Shown: piece by piece, positions 1 through 10,357 of the stretch | Layout: each line of letters opens with the position of its first letter | How positions within the stretch are numbered: position 1 is the stretch's first letter | NCBI RefSeq assembly: GCF_000449425.2 | Contig: NZ_AVHW01000064.1 | Span: 1-46,210 of the forward strand | Source of the DNA: Clostridioides difficile CD160 | Lineage (GTDB): Bacteria > Bacillota > Clostridia > Peptostreptococcales > Peptostreptococcaceae | Direction of reading: 5' to 3' | DNA length: 46,210 bases | Program-made: the position numbers and the translations under genes | Notes under the pieces: model-generated | The model's input: the letters and a program-made list of their open reading frames with translations, nothing else | Database searches by the model: none | Told to the model about the DNA's origin: nothing

Positions 1-120
1 ATATTATTTTACATTAATATATAACATATATGTATAAAAGTTAATAATATAAAAGTAATATAATTGATAATAAAAACTTAACAAAAAAATTAATACATAA
101 AAAAAAATAAATATAATGTG

Positions 121-149
121 TTGACATTTAATTGAAATATTCATACAAT
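121..149 (+). promoter_or_regulatory. sigma-A promoter of the gcv operon
   Basis: TTGACA at 121-126 and TACAAT at 144-149 are separated by exactly 17 bases. Transcription should begin near 156, just before the glycine aptamers. Positions 1-120 upstream are AT-rich with no gene seen. Confidence 0.8.
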
Positions 150-175
150 AAAAATGAAAATAAATATTTCCAAAT

Positions 176-370
176 GAGATTAGCGAGAGAGACCTTTATA
201 TAAAAAGGCGCCGAAGAAGAAATTTAAGAAATGCCAATTCTTAGAGAAACTTTCAGGCAAAGATATCGCTAGTTGATGGGACTCTGGAGAGACTTAAGTT
301 AATATACTATAAGTCACCGAAGAAGCAAAATAATATTAAATTATTAAATCTTTCAGGTATACAAACAGGG
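176..370 (+). promoter_or_regulatory. tandem glycine riboswitch
   Basis: Two glycine aptamers lie back to back in the gcv leader. Aptamer 1 is closed by a P1 stem of TAGCGA (181-186) with TCGCTA (266-271). Aptamer 2 is closed by CTCTG (283-287) with CAGGG (366-370). Each carries the family landmarks: a GGAGAGA or GCGAGAGA entry, a GCCGAAGAAG or ACCGAAGAAG core, and an AAACTTTCAGG or AATCTTTCAGG exit. The 3' side of the second P1 touches the first base of the downstream terminator stem. Glycine binding would therefore be expected to hinder termination, an ON switch as described for B. subtilis gcvT. The switch direction is inferred. Confidence 0.95.
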
Positions 371-415
371 ATATATAGGCTAGGATTATTTTCTATGCTA
401 ATATATCTTTTTTTT
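370..415 (+). terminator. riboswitch-controlled intrinsic terminator
   Basis: GATATAT (370-376) pairs perfectly with ATATATC (401-407), with further pairing of TAG with CTA inside, followed by eight T (408-415). It sits between the second glycine aptamer and the gcvTPA ribosome binding site (GGGAGG, 475-480), the usual place for an attenuator. Confidence 0.75.
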
Positions 416-487
416 ATGAAAAAGTATAGGACATAATATCGAAATTGCTTAAATATAGTGGGTCTAATTTTATAGGGAGGGTTATAT

Positions 488-2962
488 ATGAATGAATTGA
501 AAAGAGTGCCTTTGTATAATATACACAAAGAGCTTGGAGCAAAACTTGTTGAGTTTGCTGGCTGGGAAATGCCTTTAGAATATGAAGGAATAAATAAAGA
601 GCATGAAATGGTTAGAAAAAGTGCAGGTATCTTTGATGTATCTCATATGGGAGAGGTACAAATAAAAGGTGTAGATTCAGAAAAATTTATACAAAATTTA
701 GTTACAAATGATATAAGCACATTAAAGGTAAATGACATTATATATACACCTATGTGTTATGAAAACGGAGGAGTAGTTGATGATTTATTAATATATAAAT
801 TTGGTGAAGAAGATTATTTATTAGTAATAAATGCAGGGAATATAGATAAAGATGTGGCATGGATAATAAAACAAAGTAAAGGTTACAATGTAGATATAAA
901 AAATGTTTCTAATGAAGTTAGTCAACTAGCAGCTCAAGGGCCTAAAGCAGAAGAAATTCTTCAAAAAATCACAGACATAGATTTAAAATCAATAAAATTT
1001 TATAAGTCAATTCCATCAACAAAAATATGTGGTTTAACTTGTTTAGTTTCAAGAACAGGATATACTGGAGAAGATGGATTTGAGATATATTGTAAAAATG
1101 AACATACAGAAATAATTTGGAATGAAGTTTTAAAAGCTGGAGGAGAAGATATATGTCCTGCTGGTTTAGGTTGTAGAGATACTTTGAGATTTGAAGCAGC
1201 TCTACCTCTATATGGTCATGAAATAGGCGAACATATATCTCCAATTGAAGGAGGCCTATCAATTTTTGTAAAAACAAGCAAGGAAGATTTTATTGGAAAA
1301 ACAATCTTATCAGAAGAAAAAGAAAATGGAGCTAAAAGAAAATTAGTTGGATTTGAAATGCAAGGCAAAGGGATGCCTAGAAATGGATACGATATAAAGA
1401 TTGGTGACAAAATAGTAGGCTTTGTAACAACAGGATGTGCTTCTCCAACAACAGGAAAGATTTTAGGTATGGGAATTATAGATTCTGAGTATGCAAAAGT
1501 AGGAAATGAAATAGGTATAGCAATCAGAAAAAAAGTTGTTCCTGCCATGATAGTTAAGAAACCTTTTTATAAAAAGCAATATAAAAAAGATAATACTGTA
1601 TTAAATGAAGAAAATAAATTTTCATATATACCTGCCACAAGTGAAGATAAATCAAAAATGTTAAAGGTAGTAGGATTAAATTCAGTTGATGAATTATTTT
1701 CAGATATACCAGATGAAATAAAGTTAAAAAGAGATTTAAACTTGGAAAGTGGGAAATCTGAATTAGAAGTAAGTAAAATAGTAAAAAGGTTGTCAGAAGA
1801 AAATTTAAGCTTAGAAGACTTAACTTGTTTTCTTGGAGCTGGTGCATATGACCATTATATACCATCAATTATAAAACATATAACTTCAAGGTCTGAATTT
1901 TATACAGCATATACTCCATATCAAGCTGAAATAAGTCAAGGGACTTTACAAGTAGTGTTTGAGTTCCAATCTATGATTGCAGAAATTACTGGAATGGAAA
2001 TTGCAAATGCATCAATGTATGATGGAGCAACTGCTGCAATAGAAGCATGCATAATGGCTATGAATCAGACTAGAAAAAGTAAAATAGTAGTATCAAAAAC
2101 TACACATCCTGAAACTTTATCAGTACTTAAAACTTATCTACAATACAAAGATTGTGAAATAGTAGAAATTGATTTTTGTAATGAATATGGAACTACAGAT
2201 ATAGAAAAATTAAGGGATTCAGTGGATAAAGATACAGCATGTGTTCTTATACAGACTCCTAACTTCTTTGGTATTATTGAAGAAATGGAAGAAATAGAAA
2301 AGATAACTCATGAAAATAAAGCTATGTTAGTTATGAGTGTTGACCCAATATCATTAGGAGTTTTAAAGACGCCAGGTGAAATAGGAGCAGATATTGTTGT
2401 TGGAGAAGCTCAATCACTAGGAAATCCTCTTAACTTTGGAGGACCTTATGTAGGATTTTTGGCTAGTAAATCTAAGTATACGAGAAAAATGCCTGGAAGG
2501 ATAGTTGGGCAAAGCTTAGATACAGAAGGAAAAACTGCATATGTGTTAACTTTACAAACTAGAGAACAGCATGTGAGAAGAGAAAAAGCAACTTCTAATA
2601 TATGTTCAAATCAAGCTTTAAATGCTCTTGTAGCTTCAATATACATGGCTACTATGGGGAAAGAAGGATTTAAAGAGGTTGGTATGCAATCTATGAAAAA
2701 AGCACATTATGCTTATAATAAGCTTATACAAACAGGAAAATATAAGCCAATATTTAAAGGTAAATTTTTCAAAGAATTTACTGTACAAGGAAATCTTAAT
2801 ATAGAGACTATAAATAATAAGCTTTTAGAAGAAAATATATTAGGTGGTTATAACTTAGAGCACAATTACCCAGAATTAAAAAATTCAACTTTACTTTGTG
2901 TAACTGAGAAAAGAAGCAAAGAAGAAATAGATAAGTTAGTTGGAATAATGGAGGGATTATAA
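488..2962 (+). CDS. gcvTPA: fused aminomethyltransferase (T) and glycine dehydrogenase subunit 1 (PA)
   Basis: This 824-residue protein joins two glycine cleavage enzymes. Residues 1 to about 365 are the tetrahydrofolate-dependent T-protein, with an N-terminal WEMPLEY motif, a GYTGEDGFE motif and a GLGCRDTLR motif. From about residue 375 ([10 protein letters not shown]) to the end is the P-protein alpha half. The product takes part in glycine oxidation to CO2, ammonia and methylene-THF. The next gene overlaps it by one base (TAATG) and encodes the PLP-binding PB half, so the two are translationally coupled. GcvH and the lipoamide dehydrogenase are not in this window. Start ATG 488 follows GGGAGG by 7 bases. 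Control is by the upstream glycine riboswitch. Most bacteria keep gcvT and gcvPA separate; the fusion is known from C. difficile. Confidence 0.96.
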   Translation: MNELKRVPLYNIHKELGAKLVEFAGWEMPLEYEGINKEHEMVRKSAGIFDVSHMGEVQIKGVDSEKFIQNLVTNDISTLKVNDIIYTPMCYENGGVVDDLLIYKFGEEDYLLVINAGNIDKDVAWIIKQSKGYNVDIKNVSNEVSQLAAQGPKAEEILQKITDIDLKSIKFYKSIPSTKICGLTCLVSRTGYTGEDGFEIYCKNEHTEIIWNEVLKAGGEDICPAGLGCRDTLRFEAALPLYGHEIGEHISPIEGGLSIFVKTSKEDFIGKTILSEEKENGAKRKLVGFEMQGKGMPRNGYDIKIGDKIVGFVTTGCASPTTGKILGMGIIDSEYAKVGNEIGIAIRKKVVPAMIVKKPFYKKQYKKDNTVLNEENKFSYIPATSEDKSKMLKVVGLNSVDELFSDIPDEIKLKRDLNLESGKSELEVSKIVKRLSEENLSLEDLTCFLGAGAYDHYIPSIIKHITSRSEFYTAYTPYQAEISQGTLQVVFEFQSMIAEITGMEIANASMYDGATAAIEACIMAMNQTRKSKIVVSKTTHPETLSVLKTYLQYKDCEIVEIDFCNEYGTTDIEKLRDSVDKDTACVLIQTPNFFGIIEEMEEIEKITHENKAMLVMSVDPISLGVLKTPGEIGADIVVGEAQSLGNPLNFGGPYVGFLASKSKYTRKMPGRIVGQSLDTEGKTAYVLTLQTREQHVRREKATSNICSNQALNALVASIYMATMGKEGFKEVGMQSMKKAHYAYNKLIQTGKYKPIFKGKFFKEFTVQGNLNIETINNKLLEENILGGYNLEHNYPELKNSTLLCVTEKRSKEEIDKLVGIMEGL

Positions 2963-4419
2963 TGAAAGAATATAATAGTTTGTTGATAGATATATCTAAA
3001 AAAGGTAGAAAAGCATATTCGCTTCCAAAGTTAGATATAGATGATATAAAAGTAGAAGATATGATTGACCAAAGTATGGTTAGACAAAGTGAATTGAATT
3101 TGCCAGAAGTTGGCGAATTAGAATTAGTTAGACATTATACCCTATTATCAAATAAAAATTTTGGAGTTGATACAGGTTTTTATCCTTTAGGTTCTTGTAC
3201 TATGAAATATAATCCTAAAATAAATGAAGATATGGCAGCACTTCCAAACTTTACTGGAATGCATCCATACCAATCTTCATACACAGCACAAGGTTCTCTC
3301 TCTTTAATGTATGACTTATCAAATCGACTTGCAGAAATTACAGGTATGGATGAAGTTACACTACAACCTTCCGCAGGTTCACATGGTGAATTTACAGGTC
3401 TTATGATTATAAAAGCATATCATGAAAATAGAGGAGACCATAAGAGAACTAAAGTAATAATTCCTGATTCTGCACATGGAACAAACCCAGCAAGTGCAGC
3501 TATGGCAAACTTTGATGTGATTCAGATAACATCTGATAAAAATGGAGCTATAGACATAGATGCGTTAAAAGAAGCTTTAAGTGATGAAGTAGCAGCTCTT
3601 ATGCTTACTAATCCAAGTACTCTTGGATTGTTTGAAAAAAATATAAAAGAAATAGCAAGTCTTGTACATGAAGCAGGAGGACTTCTGTACTATGACGGTG
3701 CAAATATGAATGCCATTATGGGAATAACAAGACCTGGAGATATGGGATTTGATGTAGTTCATCTTAATCTTCATAAGACCTTTTCTACTCCTCATGGAGG
3801 AGGAGGTCCAGGAGCTGGTCCTGTTGGAGTTAAAAAAGAATTGGTATCTTTTTTACCAATACCAGTGATTGAAAAACAAGAAGATAAATATGTATTAGAT
3901 TATGATAGAGAAAAATCTATTGGAAAAATTAAAAACTTCTATGGCAATTTTGGAGTGCTTGTAAGAGCTTACACATATATATTAACTATGGGAAGAGATG
4001 GGCTTAAAGAGGCTAGTGAAATGGCAGTTTTAAATGCAAATTATATCAAAGAGAGTATAAAAGATGACTATATATTACCAATAGATACCTTATGTAAACA
4101 TGAGTTTGTATTAGGTGGGTTACCAAGAGGAGAGGCAAATATAAAAACTATAGATATAGCAAAGAGATTACTGGATTATGGATATCATCCTCCAACAATG
4201 TATTTTCCTCTTATCATAAATGAGGCACTTATGATAGAGCCTACAGAAAGTGAGAGCATAGAGACATTAGATAGTTTTATAGAAGCTATGAAAAATGTTG
4301 CTAAGGAGGCAAAAGAAGAACCAGAACTATTAAAAACTGCTCCACATAATACCCTAGTTAAGAGAGTGGATGATGCAAGGGCAGTAAAGAAACCTATACT
4401 TACATGGTCGCGAAGATAA
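2962..4419 (+). CDS. gcvPB: glycine dehydrogenase (decarboxylating) subunit 2
   Basis: This is the 485-residue P-protein beta subunit, which carries the pyridoxal phosphate. The lysine expected to bind PLP is K272, inside the [16 protein letters not shown] signature. Other family motifs are [14 protein letters not shown] near residue 74 and [11 protein letters not shown] near residue 168. With the PA half of the preceding fusion it forms the P-protein, which decarboxylates glycine and passes the aminomethyl group to lipoyl-GcvH. The ATG overlaps the gcvTPA stop codon, giving one transcript under glycine riboswitch control. Length and motifs are normal for the family. A clear terminator follows at 4469-4508. 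Confidence 0.97.
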   Translation: MKEYNSLLIDISKKGRKAYSLPKLDIDDIKVEDMIDQSMVRQSELNLPEVGELELVRHYTLLSNKNFGVDTGFYPLGSCTMKYNPKINEDMAALPNFTGMHPYQSSYTAQGSLSLMYDLSNRLAEITGMDEVTLQPSAGSHGEFTGLMIIKAYHENRGDHKRTKVIIPDSAHGTNPASAAMANFDVIQITSDKNGAIDIDALKEALSDEVAALMLTNPSTLGLFEKNIKEIASLVHEAGGLLYYDGANMNAIMGITRPGDMGFDVVHLNLHKTFSTPHGGGGPGAGPVGVKKELVSFLPIPVIEKQEDKYVLDYDREKSIGKIKNFYGNFGVLVRAYTYILTMGRDGLKEASEMAVLNANYIKESIKDDYILPIDTLCKHEFVLGGLPRGEANIKTIDIAKRLLDYGYHPPTMYFPLIINEALMIEPTESESIETLDSFIEAMKNVAKEAKEEPELLKTAPHNTLVKRVDDARAVKKPILTWSRR

Positions 4420-4468
4420 ATAATTAAAAATAGAGATTATAAATATAAAGAAATTTGTATTTATAACA

Positions 4469-4508
4469 AAAAGCTATCTAACTTAATATAGTTTAGATAG
4501 CTTTTTTT
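4469..4508 (+). terminator. terminator of gcvTPA-gcvPB
   Basis: AAGCTATCTAAC (4471-4482) pairs with GTTTAGATAGCTT (4491-4503) around a short loop, followed by a T run. Confidence 0.9.
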
Positions 4509-4833
4509 GTATATATAATATTTACTACTGAAGTTTTAAATTATATTAGTGCTTATATAAGAATATTAACATGATGATTATTATACCAATATTCATAAAA
4601 ATTATAGAAATTTATTTTGATACAACTTTTTACTCTTTTGGTTTAAGAGAAACTTAACTAAAATATATCGAAATTTATAAAAATTTAGGAAATCTTAAGA
4701 ATTATATTATTAAAATCTTTAGATTTATATTTTATTATATAAACTATAGAATAATAAAATATAAAAATTGAGAATTTTATAATATATTTGTAGATTTAAG
4801 TATAAAAAAGGGTTAAGTTGAAAGGAGTAGAAT
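4509..4833. other. AT-rich gap before the P-type ATPase
   Basis: No reading frame or RNA family is recognisable. A TATAAT at 4778-4783 could be a -10 box for the ATPase, but no good -35 lies 16-18 bases upstream. The ATPase ribosome binding site (AAAGGAG, 4820-4826) ends the gap. Confidence 0.4.
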
Positions 4834-7191
4834 ATGGATAGTGTTAATTTAAAAAGGTATAATTGCGATATAAATATGGGATTAAGTAGCGTACAACTTC
4901 AAAGTAGAATAGATGATAATTTAATTAATGTATTTGATAATGGAAAGACTAAAACATATAAACAAATTTTTAAAGATAATGTGTTTACACTTTTTAATCT
5001 CATAAATATTGTTTTAGTTTGTCTATTGGTATCAGTTGGTTCTTTTAAAAATACTTTATTTATATTTATTGCTGTAATTAATACTATTATAGGAGTAATT
5101 CAAGAAATAAGAGCCAAAAGATTGTTGGACAATCTATCTGTCATAGTTTCAAATAAGGTATCTGTTATAAGGGAAGAAGAGAAAAAAGAGATTGATGTAC
5201 AAGAATTAGTATTAGATGATATTATGATTTTAAAAACAGGGAATCAAATTTGTGCAGATTCAAAAGTTTTAGATGGAAAATTAGAGGTAAATGAATCTTT
5301 AATTACAGGCGAATCTGATATTATTATAAAAAATGAAGGTGATTTCTTATATTCTGGTAGCTTTGTAGTTTCTGGAGAGGCTTTTGTGAGAGTTGAAAAT
5401 ATAGGAAAAGATAACTATGCAAATAAGATAGCCAATGATGCCAAGATTTCTAGAAAACATAATTCTCATCTTAGAAATTCATTAAATACAATATTAAAAG
5501 TTGTAGGTATAATAATTATTCCTCTAGGGATTATATTATTTGTAAAGCAACATTTTGGAAATGGAGATTCTATAACGACATCTGTAGTAGGTACTGTGGC
5601 AGCTGTAAATGGAATGATACCAGAGGGATTGACATTGCTTACAAGTATTGCTCTAGCTGTAGGAACTATAAAGCTTGCAAGTCATAAAACTTTAGTGCAA
5701 GAATTATACTGTGTAGAGACTCTTGCTAGAGTTGACACATTATGTCTTGATAAAACAGGTACAATTACAGAAGGTAAAATGCAAGTTGATGATGTAGTAA
5801 TGTTAGACGAAATAGATATTGATGATATAATGGGGAATATATGTAATTCCCTTAAGGATGATAATGCAACAATAAATGCAATAAGAGATAAATACAATAT
5901 TTTAGATACGTATAAAGTTAAAAGTTTAATACCATTTTCGTCAGAAAGAAAATACAGTGGAGTAGCCTTTGAAGATAAAGGTACATATTTACTAGGGGCA
6001 TTTGAGTTTATTTTTAAGGATAAACATAAAGAACTTAAAACAGAGGTTGAAAAATATTCTAAAAAAGGCAATAGGGTAATAGTTTTAGCTCATAGTAATT
6101 CTTATATGGAAGAAAATCATATACCTGAAGATATAAAACCACTAGCTTTTATATTAATTTTGGACAAAATTAGAGATGAGGCTAAGGAAACTTTAGAATT
6201 TTTTTATAATGAAGGCGTAGATATAAAAATTATATCTGGAGATAATCCAGTAACAGTAAGCGAAGTGGCTAGAAAAGCAGGTCTTAAAACGGCTAGTAAT
6301 TTTATTGATGCAACAACACTTAAAAGTGATGAAGATATATATGAGGCAGTTGATAAATATAGTGTTTTTGGAAGGGTAAGCCCTCAACAGAAGAAACAAA
6401 TGATTTTGGCATTAAAAAAACAAAATCATACAGTAGCTATGACTGGAGATGGTGTAAATGATGTGTTAGCGCTTAAAGAAGCTGATTGTAGTATAGCTAT
6501 GGCGTCTGGAAGTGATGTTACTAAAAATGTTTCTAATTTAGTATTGTTGGATTCAAATTTTGCATCAATGCCAAAAGTTGTTATGGAAGGAAGAAAGGTG
6601 ATTAATAATATTCAAAGAGCATCTTCTTTATTTTTAGTAAAGACAATTTTTTCATTCTTCTTGTCACTATTAACATTATTTTTCTTTAGTAGACAGTATC
6701 CATTCGTACCTATACAATTATCACTGATTGGAGCTGTAACAGTTGGTATACCATCATTCTTCTTGGCTCTTGAAGCAAATAAAAGTAGAATTTCAGGAAG
6801 TTTTCTACTTAATATATTAAAAAATGCTTTGCCAGGAGCACTATGTGTGACAGTAAATGTAATTATTGTTTACAATATAGTTGAATACTTAGGTTATAGC
6901 TCAAGTGTATTTTCTACAATGTGTGCGATATTAACTGGTGTATGTGGTCTTTTAATATTAAGACAACAATGTTTACCATTTAATAAAGAAAGATTATTTT
7001 TAATTGTAAGTATGACCATTGCATTTGTTATTGGAATTCTATTTTTGGGTGGATTATTCTCATTTGTAGCATTAAGTAAAGAATTAATTCTTATAACGAT
7101 GGCATTAGCAGTATTAATGCCAATTATGATAAAAGTAATGCTGTTCGTATTAGATGAGATATTAGATACAATAGTTCCAGATTTAAATTAA
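4834..7191 (+). CDS. cation-translocating P-type ATPase (CtpE/P2-like)
   Basis: This 785-residue protein is an ATP-driven cation pump of the inner membrane. It has the actuator motif TGES (158-161), the phosphorylation motif DKTGT with the acceptor at D306, and the hinge GDGVND (538-543). The fourth membrane helix has PEGL (263-266) rather than the CPC of heavy-metal pumps. No N-terminal metal-binding cysteine domain is present, so a heavy-metal exporter is unlikely. Paired membrane helices lie before the actuator (about 50-90), around 220-290 and in a six-helix C-terminal block (about 610-780). PEGL and the overall length fit the CtpE-like or Ca2+/Mg2+ groups. The exact ion is not decidable from sequence. 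It stands alone between terminators. ATG 4834 follows AAAGGAG by 7 bases. Confidence 0.9.
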   Translation: MDSVNLKRYNCDINMGLSSVQLQSRIDDNLINVFDNGKTKTYKQIFKDNVFTLFNLINIVLVCLLVSVGSFKNTLFIFIAVINTIIGVIQEIRAKRLLDNLSVIVSNKVSVIREEEKKEIDVQELVLDDIMILKTGNQICADSKVLDGKLEVNESLITGESDIIIKNEGDFLYSGSFVVSGEAFVRVENIGKDNYANKIANDAKISRKHNSHLRNSLNTILKVVGIIIIPLGIILFVKQHFGNGDSITTSVVGTVAAVNGMIPEGLTLLTSIALAVGTIKLASHKTLVQELYCVETLARVDTLCLDKTGTITEGKMQVDDVVMLDEIDIDDIMGNICNSLKDDNATINAIRDKYNILDTYKVKSLIPFSSERKYSGVAFEDKGTYLLGAFEFIFKDKHKELKTEVEKYSKKGNRVIVLAHSNSYMEENHIPEDIKPLAFILILDKIRDEAKETLEFFYNEGVDIKIISGDNPVTVSEVARKAGLKTASNFIDATTLKSDEDIYEAVDKYSVFGRVSPQQKKQMILALKKQNHTVAMTGDGVNDVLALKEADCSIAMASGSDVTKNVSNLVLLDSNFASMPKVVMEGRKVINNIQRASSLFLVKTIFSFFLSLLTLFFFSRQYPFVPIQLSLIGAVTVGIPSFFLALEANKSRISGSFLLNILKNALPGALCVTVNVIIVYNIVEYLGYSSSVFSTMCAILTGVCGLLILRQQCLPFNKERLFLIVSMTIAFVIGILFLGGLFSFVALSKELILITMALAVLMPIMIKVMLFVLDEILDTIVPDLN

Positions 7192-7206
7192 TTTTAAGAT
7201 TATATA

Positions 7207-7240
7207 AAAAAGAGCAGTTTTTCAATAAACTGCTCTTTTC
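7207..7240. terminator. bidirectional terminator
   Basis: AAAAGAGCAGTTT pairs with AAACTGCTCTTTT around TTCAAT. It serves the plus-strand ATPase and the minus-strand ppnP gene, which converge here. Confidence 0.9.
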
Positions 7241-7277
7241 AGATGTGTTTAATTTTATGTAAGAATATGTATGTTTA

Positions 7278-7595
7278 TTAATCGACTATATATGAGCAAC
7301 AGTAGTCAACAACTTCGTTAACCTTTAAATCGAAACTTGAATCGCTAGGAACATTAAATTTTTGACCTTCTTTATAAGTTATAAACTCATTACTTCCAGG
7401 TAATTTTACATCCATACTTCCAGCAAGCATCTCCATTATTTCTTCTTCTCTAGTAGAAAAAGTATATTCTCCAGGTAACATTAATCCTAGAGTTTTTCTT
7501 TCTCCATTAGGGAATATTATTACTCTACTACTTACTTTACCATCAAAATAAACGTTTGCCTTCTTTACTGCAGTAACATTTCTAAACTCACTCAT
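7278..7595 (-). CDS. ppnP: pyrimidine/purine nucleoside phosphorylase (DUF1255)
   Basis: This 105-residue single-domain cupin matches the PpnP (formerly YaiE, DUF1255) family. Shared features are an N-terminal strand with [12 protein letters not shown], then [11 protein letters not shown], then a C-terminal [11 protein letters not shown]. In E. coli, PpnP phosphorolyses a broad range of nucleosides to base and ribose 1-phosphate. Length is as expected (about 95-105). The ATG is preceded by GGAGG on the minus strand. It is a single-gene unit between the ATPase terminator and a roughly 300-base AT-rich gap. It has no operon link to guaD, although both are purine salvage functions. Confidence 0.9.
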   Translation of the reverse strand: MSEFRNVTAVKKANVYFDGKVSSRVIIFPNGERKTLGLMLPGEYTFSTREEEIMEMLAGSMDVKLPGSNEFITYKEGQKFNVPSDSSFDLKVNEVVDYCCSYIVD

Positions 7596-7900
7596 TAGAT
7601 AAAACCTCCAAAATTATTTGTACATATATATTATATAAAAATACTGCAAAAAATACTACATATTTACAAATAAAATTTAGTATTTCTTAAAAAAATTAAT
7701 AAAATTAAAAAATGAGGAAAAATATAAATATTTATGGAGAAATTTACATTAGATTATGCTATTGACCCTATATTTTTCCAAATATATAATATGAGAAGTG
7801 CTTAAGGTATTAACTTTACACCACACATTAAAAACATAAAGATAAGATATAATCTAAATATGCAATCTAAAATTTATAGATATAGAAATGGGGTATAAGT
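7596..7900. other. divergent AT-rich intergenic gap
   Basis: No gene or structured RNA is seen. It must hold the promoter of ppnP (minus) and that of the truncated regulator (plus), but no convincing -35/-10 pair was found by eye. Confidence 0.4.
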
Positions 7901-8137
7901 TTGTCAAAAAGGATATTAGTTATAGAAGACGATATAGATATTCAAAATATAATAAAAACATTTTTAGAAAATACAGGATACACTATTATAACAGCAAAAG
8001 AGGGGCTTGATGGTATTGAAAAGTTCAAAAAAAATTACTTTGATTTAATTTTAGTAGATATACTTATGCCAAAGATAGATGGTTTTGTAGTTTGTGAAAT
8101 GATAAGGAATGAATCTAATATTTCTATTTTTGCTTAA
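7901..8137 (+). pseudogene. truncated response regulator (receiver domain only)
   Basis: The frame opens with TTG at 7901, with GGGG at 7890-7893 upstream. It encodes an OmpR/PhoB-type receiver start: RILVIEDD, then LILVDILMPKIDGF, where the DILMP aspartate is the phosphoacceptor. It ends after 78 residues at NESNISIFA, where an intact receiver would continue to the conserved threonine and lysine and then a DNA-binding domain. All of that is missing. The bases that follow belong to an unrelated membrane protein, so an internal deletion has fused the 5' part of a regulator gene to the 3' part of a transporter gene. A short orphan receiver is possible, but the lost switch residues argue against function. 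Confidence 0.85.
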
Positions 8138-8562
8138 AAAGTCTTACAATAGCAGTTGCATATCTTTTAACAGTTACAGTTGTAATTGCAATAAGTTTTA
8201 TTTTTTACAATAGATTATTTCAATTTAATGATTTTGAAACTCTTGTAAAACCAATACTACTTATTTTAATACCGTCAGTATTATTTGTATCATGTGTAGG
8301 TATGTTTATTGGAAATATAAATGGAAACTTACTATATATTTTTATTCCAATAATATTTCTTTTAACAAATTCCAATGCATTATCTATTATATCTGGTAAG
8401 AATCTTATAAACGCTGTAATAGAAAATAAAGTTGGAGATAGGATGGGGAATCTTGCATTTGATGTGCCAGTGGAGTTTTTAATAAGTAGAATAGTTCTTG
8501 GGGTTATAGGTTCAATCTTAATACTTAGTGTATGTAAAGCATACAACAAAAGTAAAGCTTAA
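8119..8562 (+). pseudogene. 3' remnant of an ABC-2-type permease
   Basis: Frame 1 is open from 8119 to the TAA at 8560-8562 and encodes about 147 residues of hydrophobic protein with four likely membrane helices. It begins inside a helix (LTIAVAYLLTVTVV) and ends in a short charged tail, as in ABC-2 permeases. No start codon with a ribosome binding site exists at its 5' end. An internal ATG at 8302 would give 86 residues but has no Shine-Dalgarno. Its 5' end overlaps the truncated response regulator in another frame. The usual order regulator, kinase, ATPase, permease suggests a deletion of several kilobases that removed everything between. Confidence 0.75.
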
Positions 8563-8722
8563 GATTACTTATAAAAAGAGTTATTAATTCTATAAGAGTA
8601 TAAGTAATCTTGCTCAATATCTAGATGAATATAGATAATCTTAAATGTGAAGAGTAGATTATAGCAAAGAAAATTATATTAGTGAAGAGATGTTACACTC
8701 ACTAAAATTTATAAATAAGCTA

Positions 8723-8773
8723 AAAAAGAGTATATTTTAACCTATAGTTTTAGGTTTAAAAGATACTCTTTTA
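8723..8773. terminator. bidirectional terminator
   Basis: AAAAGAGTAT...TTTTAACCTA pairs with TAGGTTTAAAA...ATACTCTTTT. It lies between the permease remnant (plus) and guaD (minus). The rest of 8563-8836 shows no gene. Confidence 0.85.
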
Positions 8774-8836
8774 TTCATAGTAGTTATGTAAATCAAACAG
8801 TTTATATGAACAAATTTCATATAATTAAAATTTTTG

Positions 8837-10114
8837 TTATAATTCTATATTAGGTTCTTCAATTAATTGTCCACATACATATCTATGAATGATATTTCTA
8901 TCATCACCAACATAGATAAATCTTTCAAGTCTTTCAAGTATAGAATAATCGGCATGATTTAAATCTGAATCATCAATAATTAATGCATCAAAATCATAAT
9001 CTTCTTCAAAGCTACCAACTTTTCCAAAAAAACTTCCTCCACTTTTAGTTGCAATATAAAAAGCTTCAGATAAAGATAAGAAATTACACTTCTTACCAGA
9101 ATTTACCCAATATAATTTAGATAACTGTATTGCAGATACTATAGCTTTAAATATTGACAAGGTATGCCCACCACTTATATCTGAACCAAGAGCTAATTTA
9201 ATATTATTATCAAGTAATTTTCTAATAGGCATAGCTCCACTACCAACATTAAAGTTAGAAGCTGGGCAGTGAACTGCCATAACATCATTTTCTCTCATTA
9301 AATCTATTTCTTCCTGAGAGCAATGAATACAGTGAGCCATTAGTGTAGGAGTCTGGCCAAATAAATTATATCTATTGTAGGCATCTCCATAAAATTTAGA
9401 TTTAGGCTCTAAACTTTTAACCCATTCAATTTCATCATGATTTTCAGATAAGTGTGACTGTATAGGAATATTATGCTTTAAACATAAATCTCCTAAACCT
9501 TTTAAAAGTTCACTTGTACAGCTTGGTATAAATCTAGGAGTTATTATTGGTTTTACAATAGAATCTGTATCATTGTATTTGTTTATAATTTCTTCTGTAT
9601 CAGCAATAGAATCATAAGTATTTTCTAATAAGGTGTCAGGGCAATTCATGTTCATATTTACTTTACCAACATATGCTCCAAGTCCAACCTCTTTAAATAT
9701 ATCCATAAGTTTCATAGAAGCTTCCTTATGCACTGTAGCAAATACAGTTATTCTTGTAGTTCCAGATTTCCAAACTTCTTTTACAAATTTTTTATACATT
9801 TTTGTAGCATATTCTATATCTGCATAGTTTGATTCTTCTGGAAATGTATAAGTTTCAAGCCATGGTAGAAGTTCTTTATCCATAGCCATTCCTAGATTTT
9901 TAAATTGAGATGCATGACAATGAAGGTCATTCATGCCAGGTATTATGAGTTTATCAGTGTAATCTACAATTTCTAGATTATTATATTCTTTAGGTATTTC
10001 TTTAAATATTCCTTTTACCTTGCCTTTATCCAGTATAATGTAACTATTTTCAAGTACTGTGAAAGTGTTTGAAGTTTTTGTGAAAATTATATTTCCTTTT
10101 ATTGCCTTTAACAT
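8837..10114 (-). CDS. guaD: guanine deaminase (amidohydrolase)
   Basis: This 425-residue amidohydrolase probably deaminates guanine to xanthine. The zinc-binding HxH is at H65 and H67 (DLHCHAS). Further metal and catalytic motifs follow: SHLSEN around residue 220, MAHCIHCS around 260 and LGSDISGGH around 310. An N-terminal beta-sandwich segment (residues 1-58) and a C-terminal return strand complete the fold. The PGMNDLHCHAS and FTFPEE-like TFPEESNYAD segments are typical of bacterial GuaD rather than cytosine deaminase or dihydroorotase. It is a single gene with its own terminator. No purine riboswitch is visible in its leader. Other amidohydrolase substrates cannot be excluded, but guanine is much the best fit. 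Confidence 0.88.
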   Translation of the reverse strand: MLKAIKGNIIFTKTSNTFTVLENSYIILDKGKVKGIFKEIPKEYNNLEIVDYTDKLIIPGMNDLHCHASQFKNLGMAMDKELLPWLETYTFPEESNYADIEYATKMYKKFVKEVWKSGTTRITVFATVHKEASMKLMDIFKEVGLGAYVGKVNMNMNCPDTLLENTYDSIADTEEIINKYNDTDSIVKPIITPRFIPSCTSELLKGLGDLCLKHNIPIQSHLSENHDEIEWVKSLEPKSKFYGDAYNRYNLFGQTPTLMAHCIHCSQEEIDLMRENDVMAVHCPASNFNVGSGAMPIRKLLDNNIKLALGSDISGGHTLSIFKAIVSAIQLSKLYWVNSGKKCNFLSLSEAFYIATKSGGSFFGKVGSFEEDYDFDALIIDDSDLNHADYSILERLERFIYVGDDRNIIHRYVCGQLIEEPNIEL

Positions 10115-10288
10115 ATAAGTCTCCTTAGTTTCAAATTTGTTAATTTTAATATATGTAGGTTATTTTTGGTTTTATAAATTAAAATTTTACCATATGTATT
10201 ATATCAAATCTGAGATATAAATACTATTATATAATATTAAATAGTAGTGAAAGACAGTTGTTTAGTAGTATATCTTAAGATACATATC

Positions 10289-10345
10289 ACTGACATTTGG
10301 CTGATATTTAAGAAAAATATGACGTTAACTGATATTTGACTGACA
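10289..10345. repeat. pair of imperfect 18-bp direct repeats
   Basis: ACTGACATTTGGCTGATA (10289-10306) and ACTGATATTTGACTGACA (10328-10345) agree at 15 of 18 positions and are spaced 39 bases start to start. They lie immediately past the 3' end of the recombinase relic, where arm-type integrase sites could be found. The role is unknown. The rest of 10115-10357 shows no gene. Confidence 0.5.
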
Positions 10346-10357
10346 CAAAACTGAACA

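Noticed and set aside
1216-1548. 110-residue minus-strand frame in gcvTPA
   Set aside because: It is a shadow of the coding strand with no start signal. The same holds for other minus-strand frames within gcvTPA, gcvPB and the P-type ATPase.
8220-8549. 109-residue minus-strand frame
   Set aside because: It is antisense to the ABC permease remnant, with no ribosome binding site or recognisable domain.
10115-10280. Purine riboswitch in the guaD leader
   Set aside because: The conserved loop and junction pieces of the purine aptamer were looked for on the minus strand and not found.
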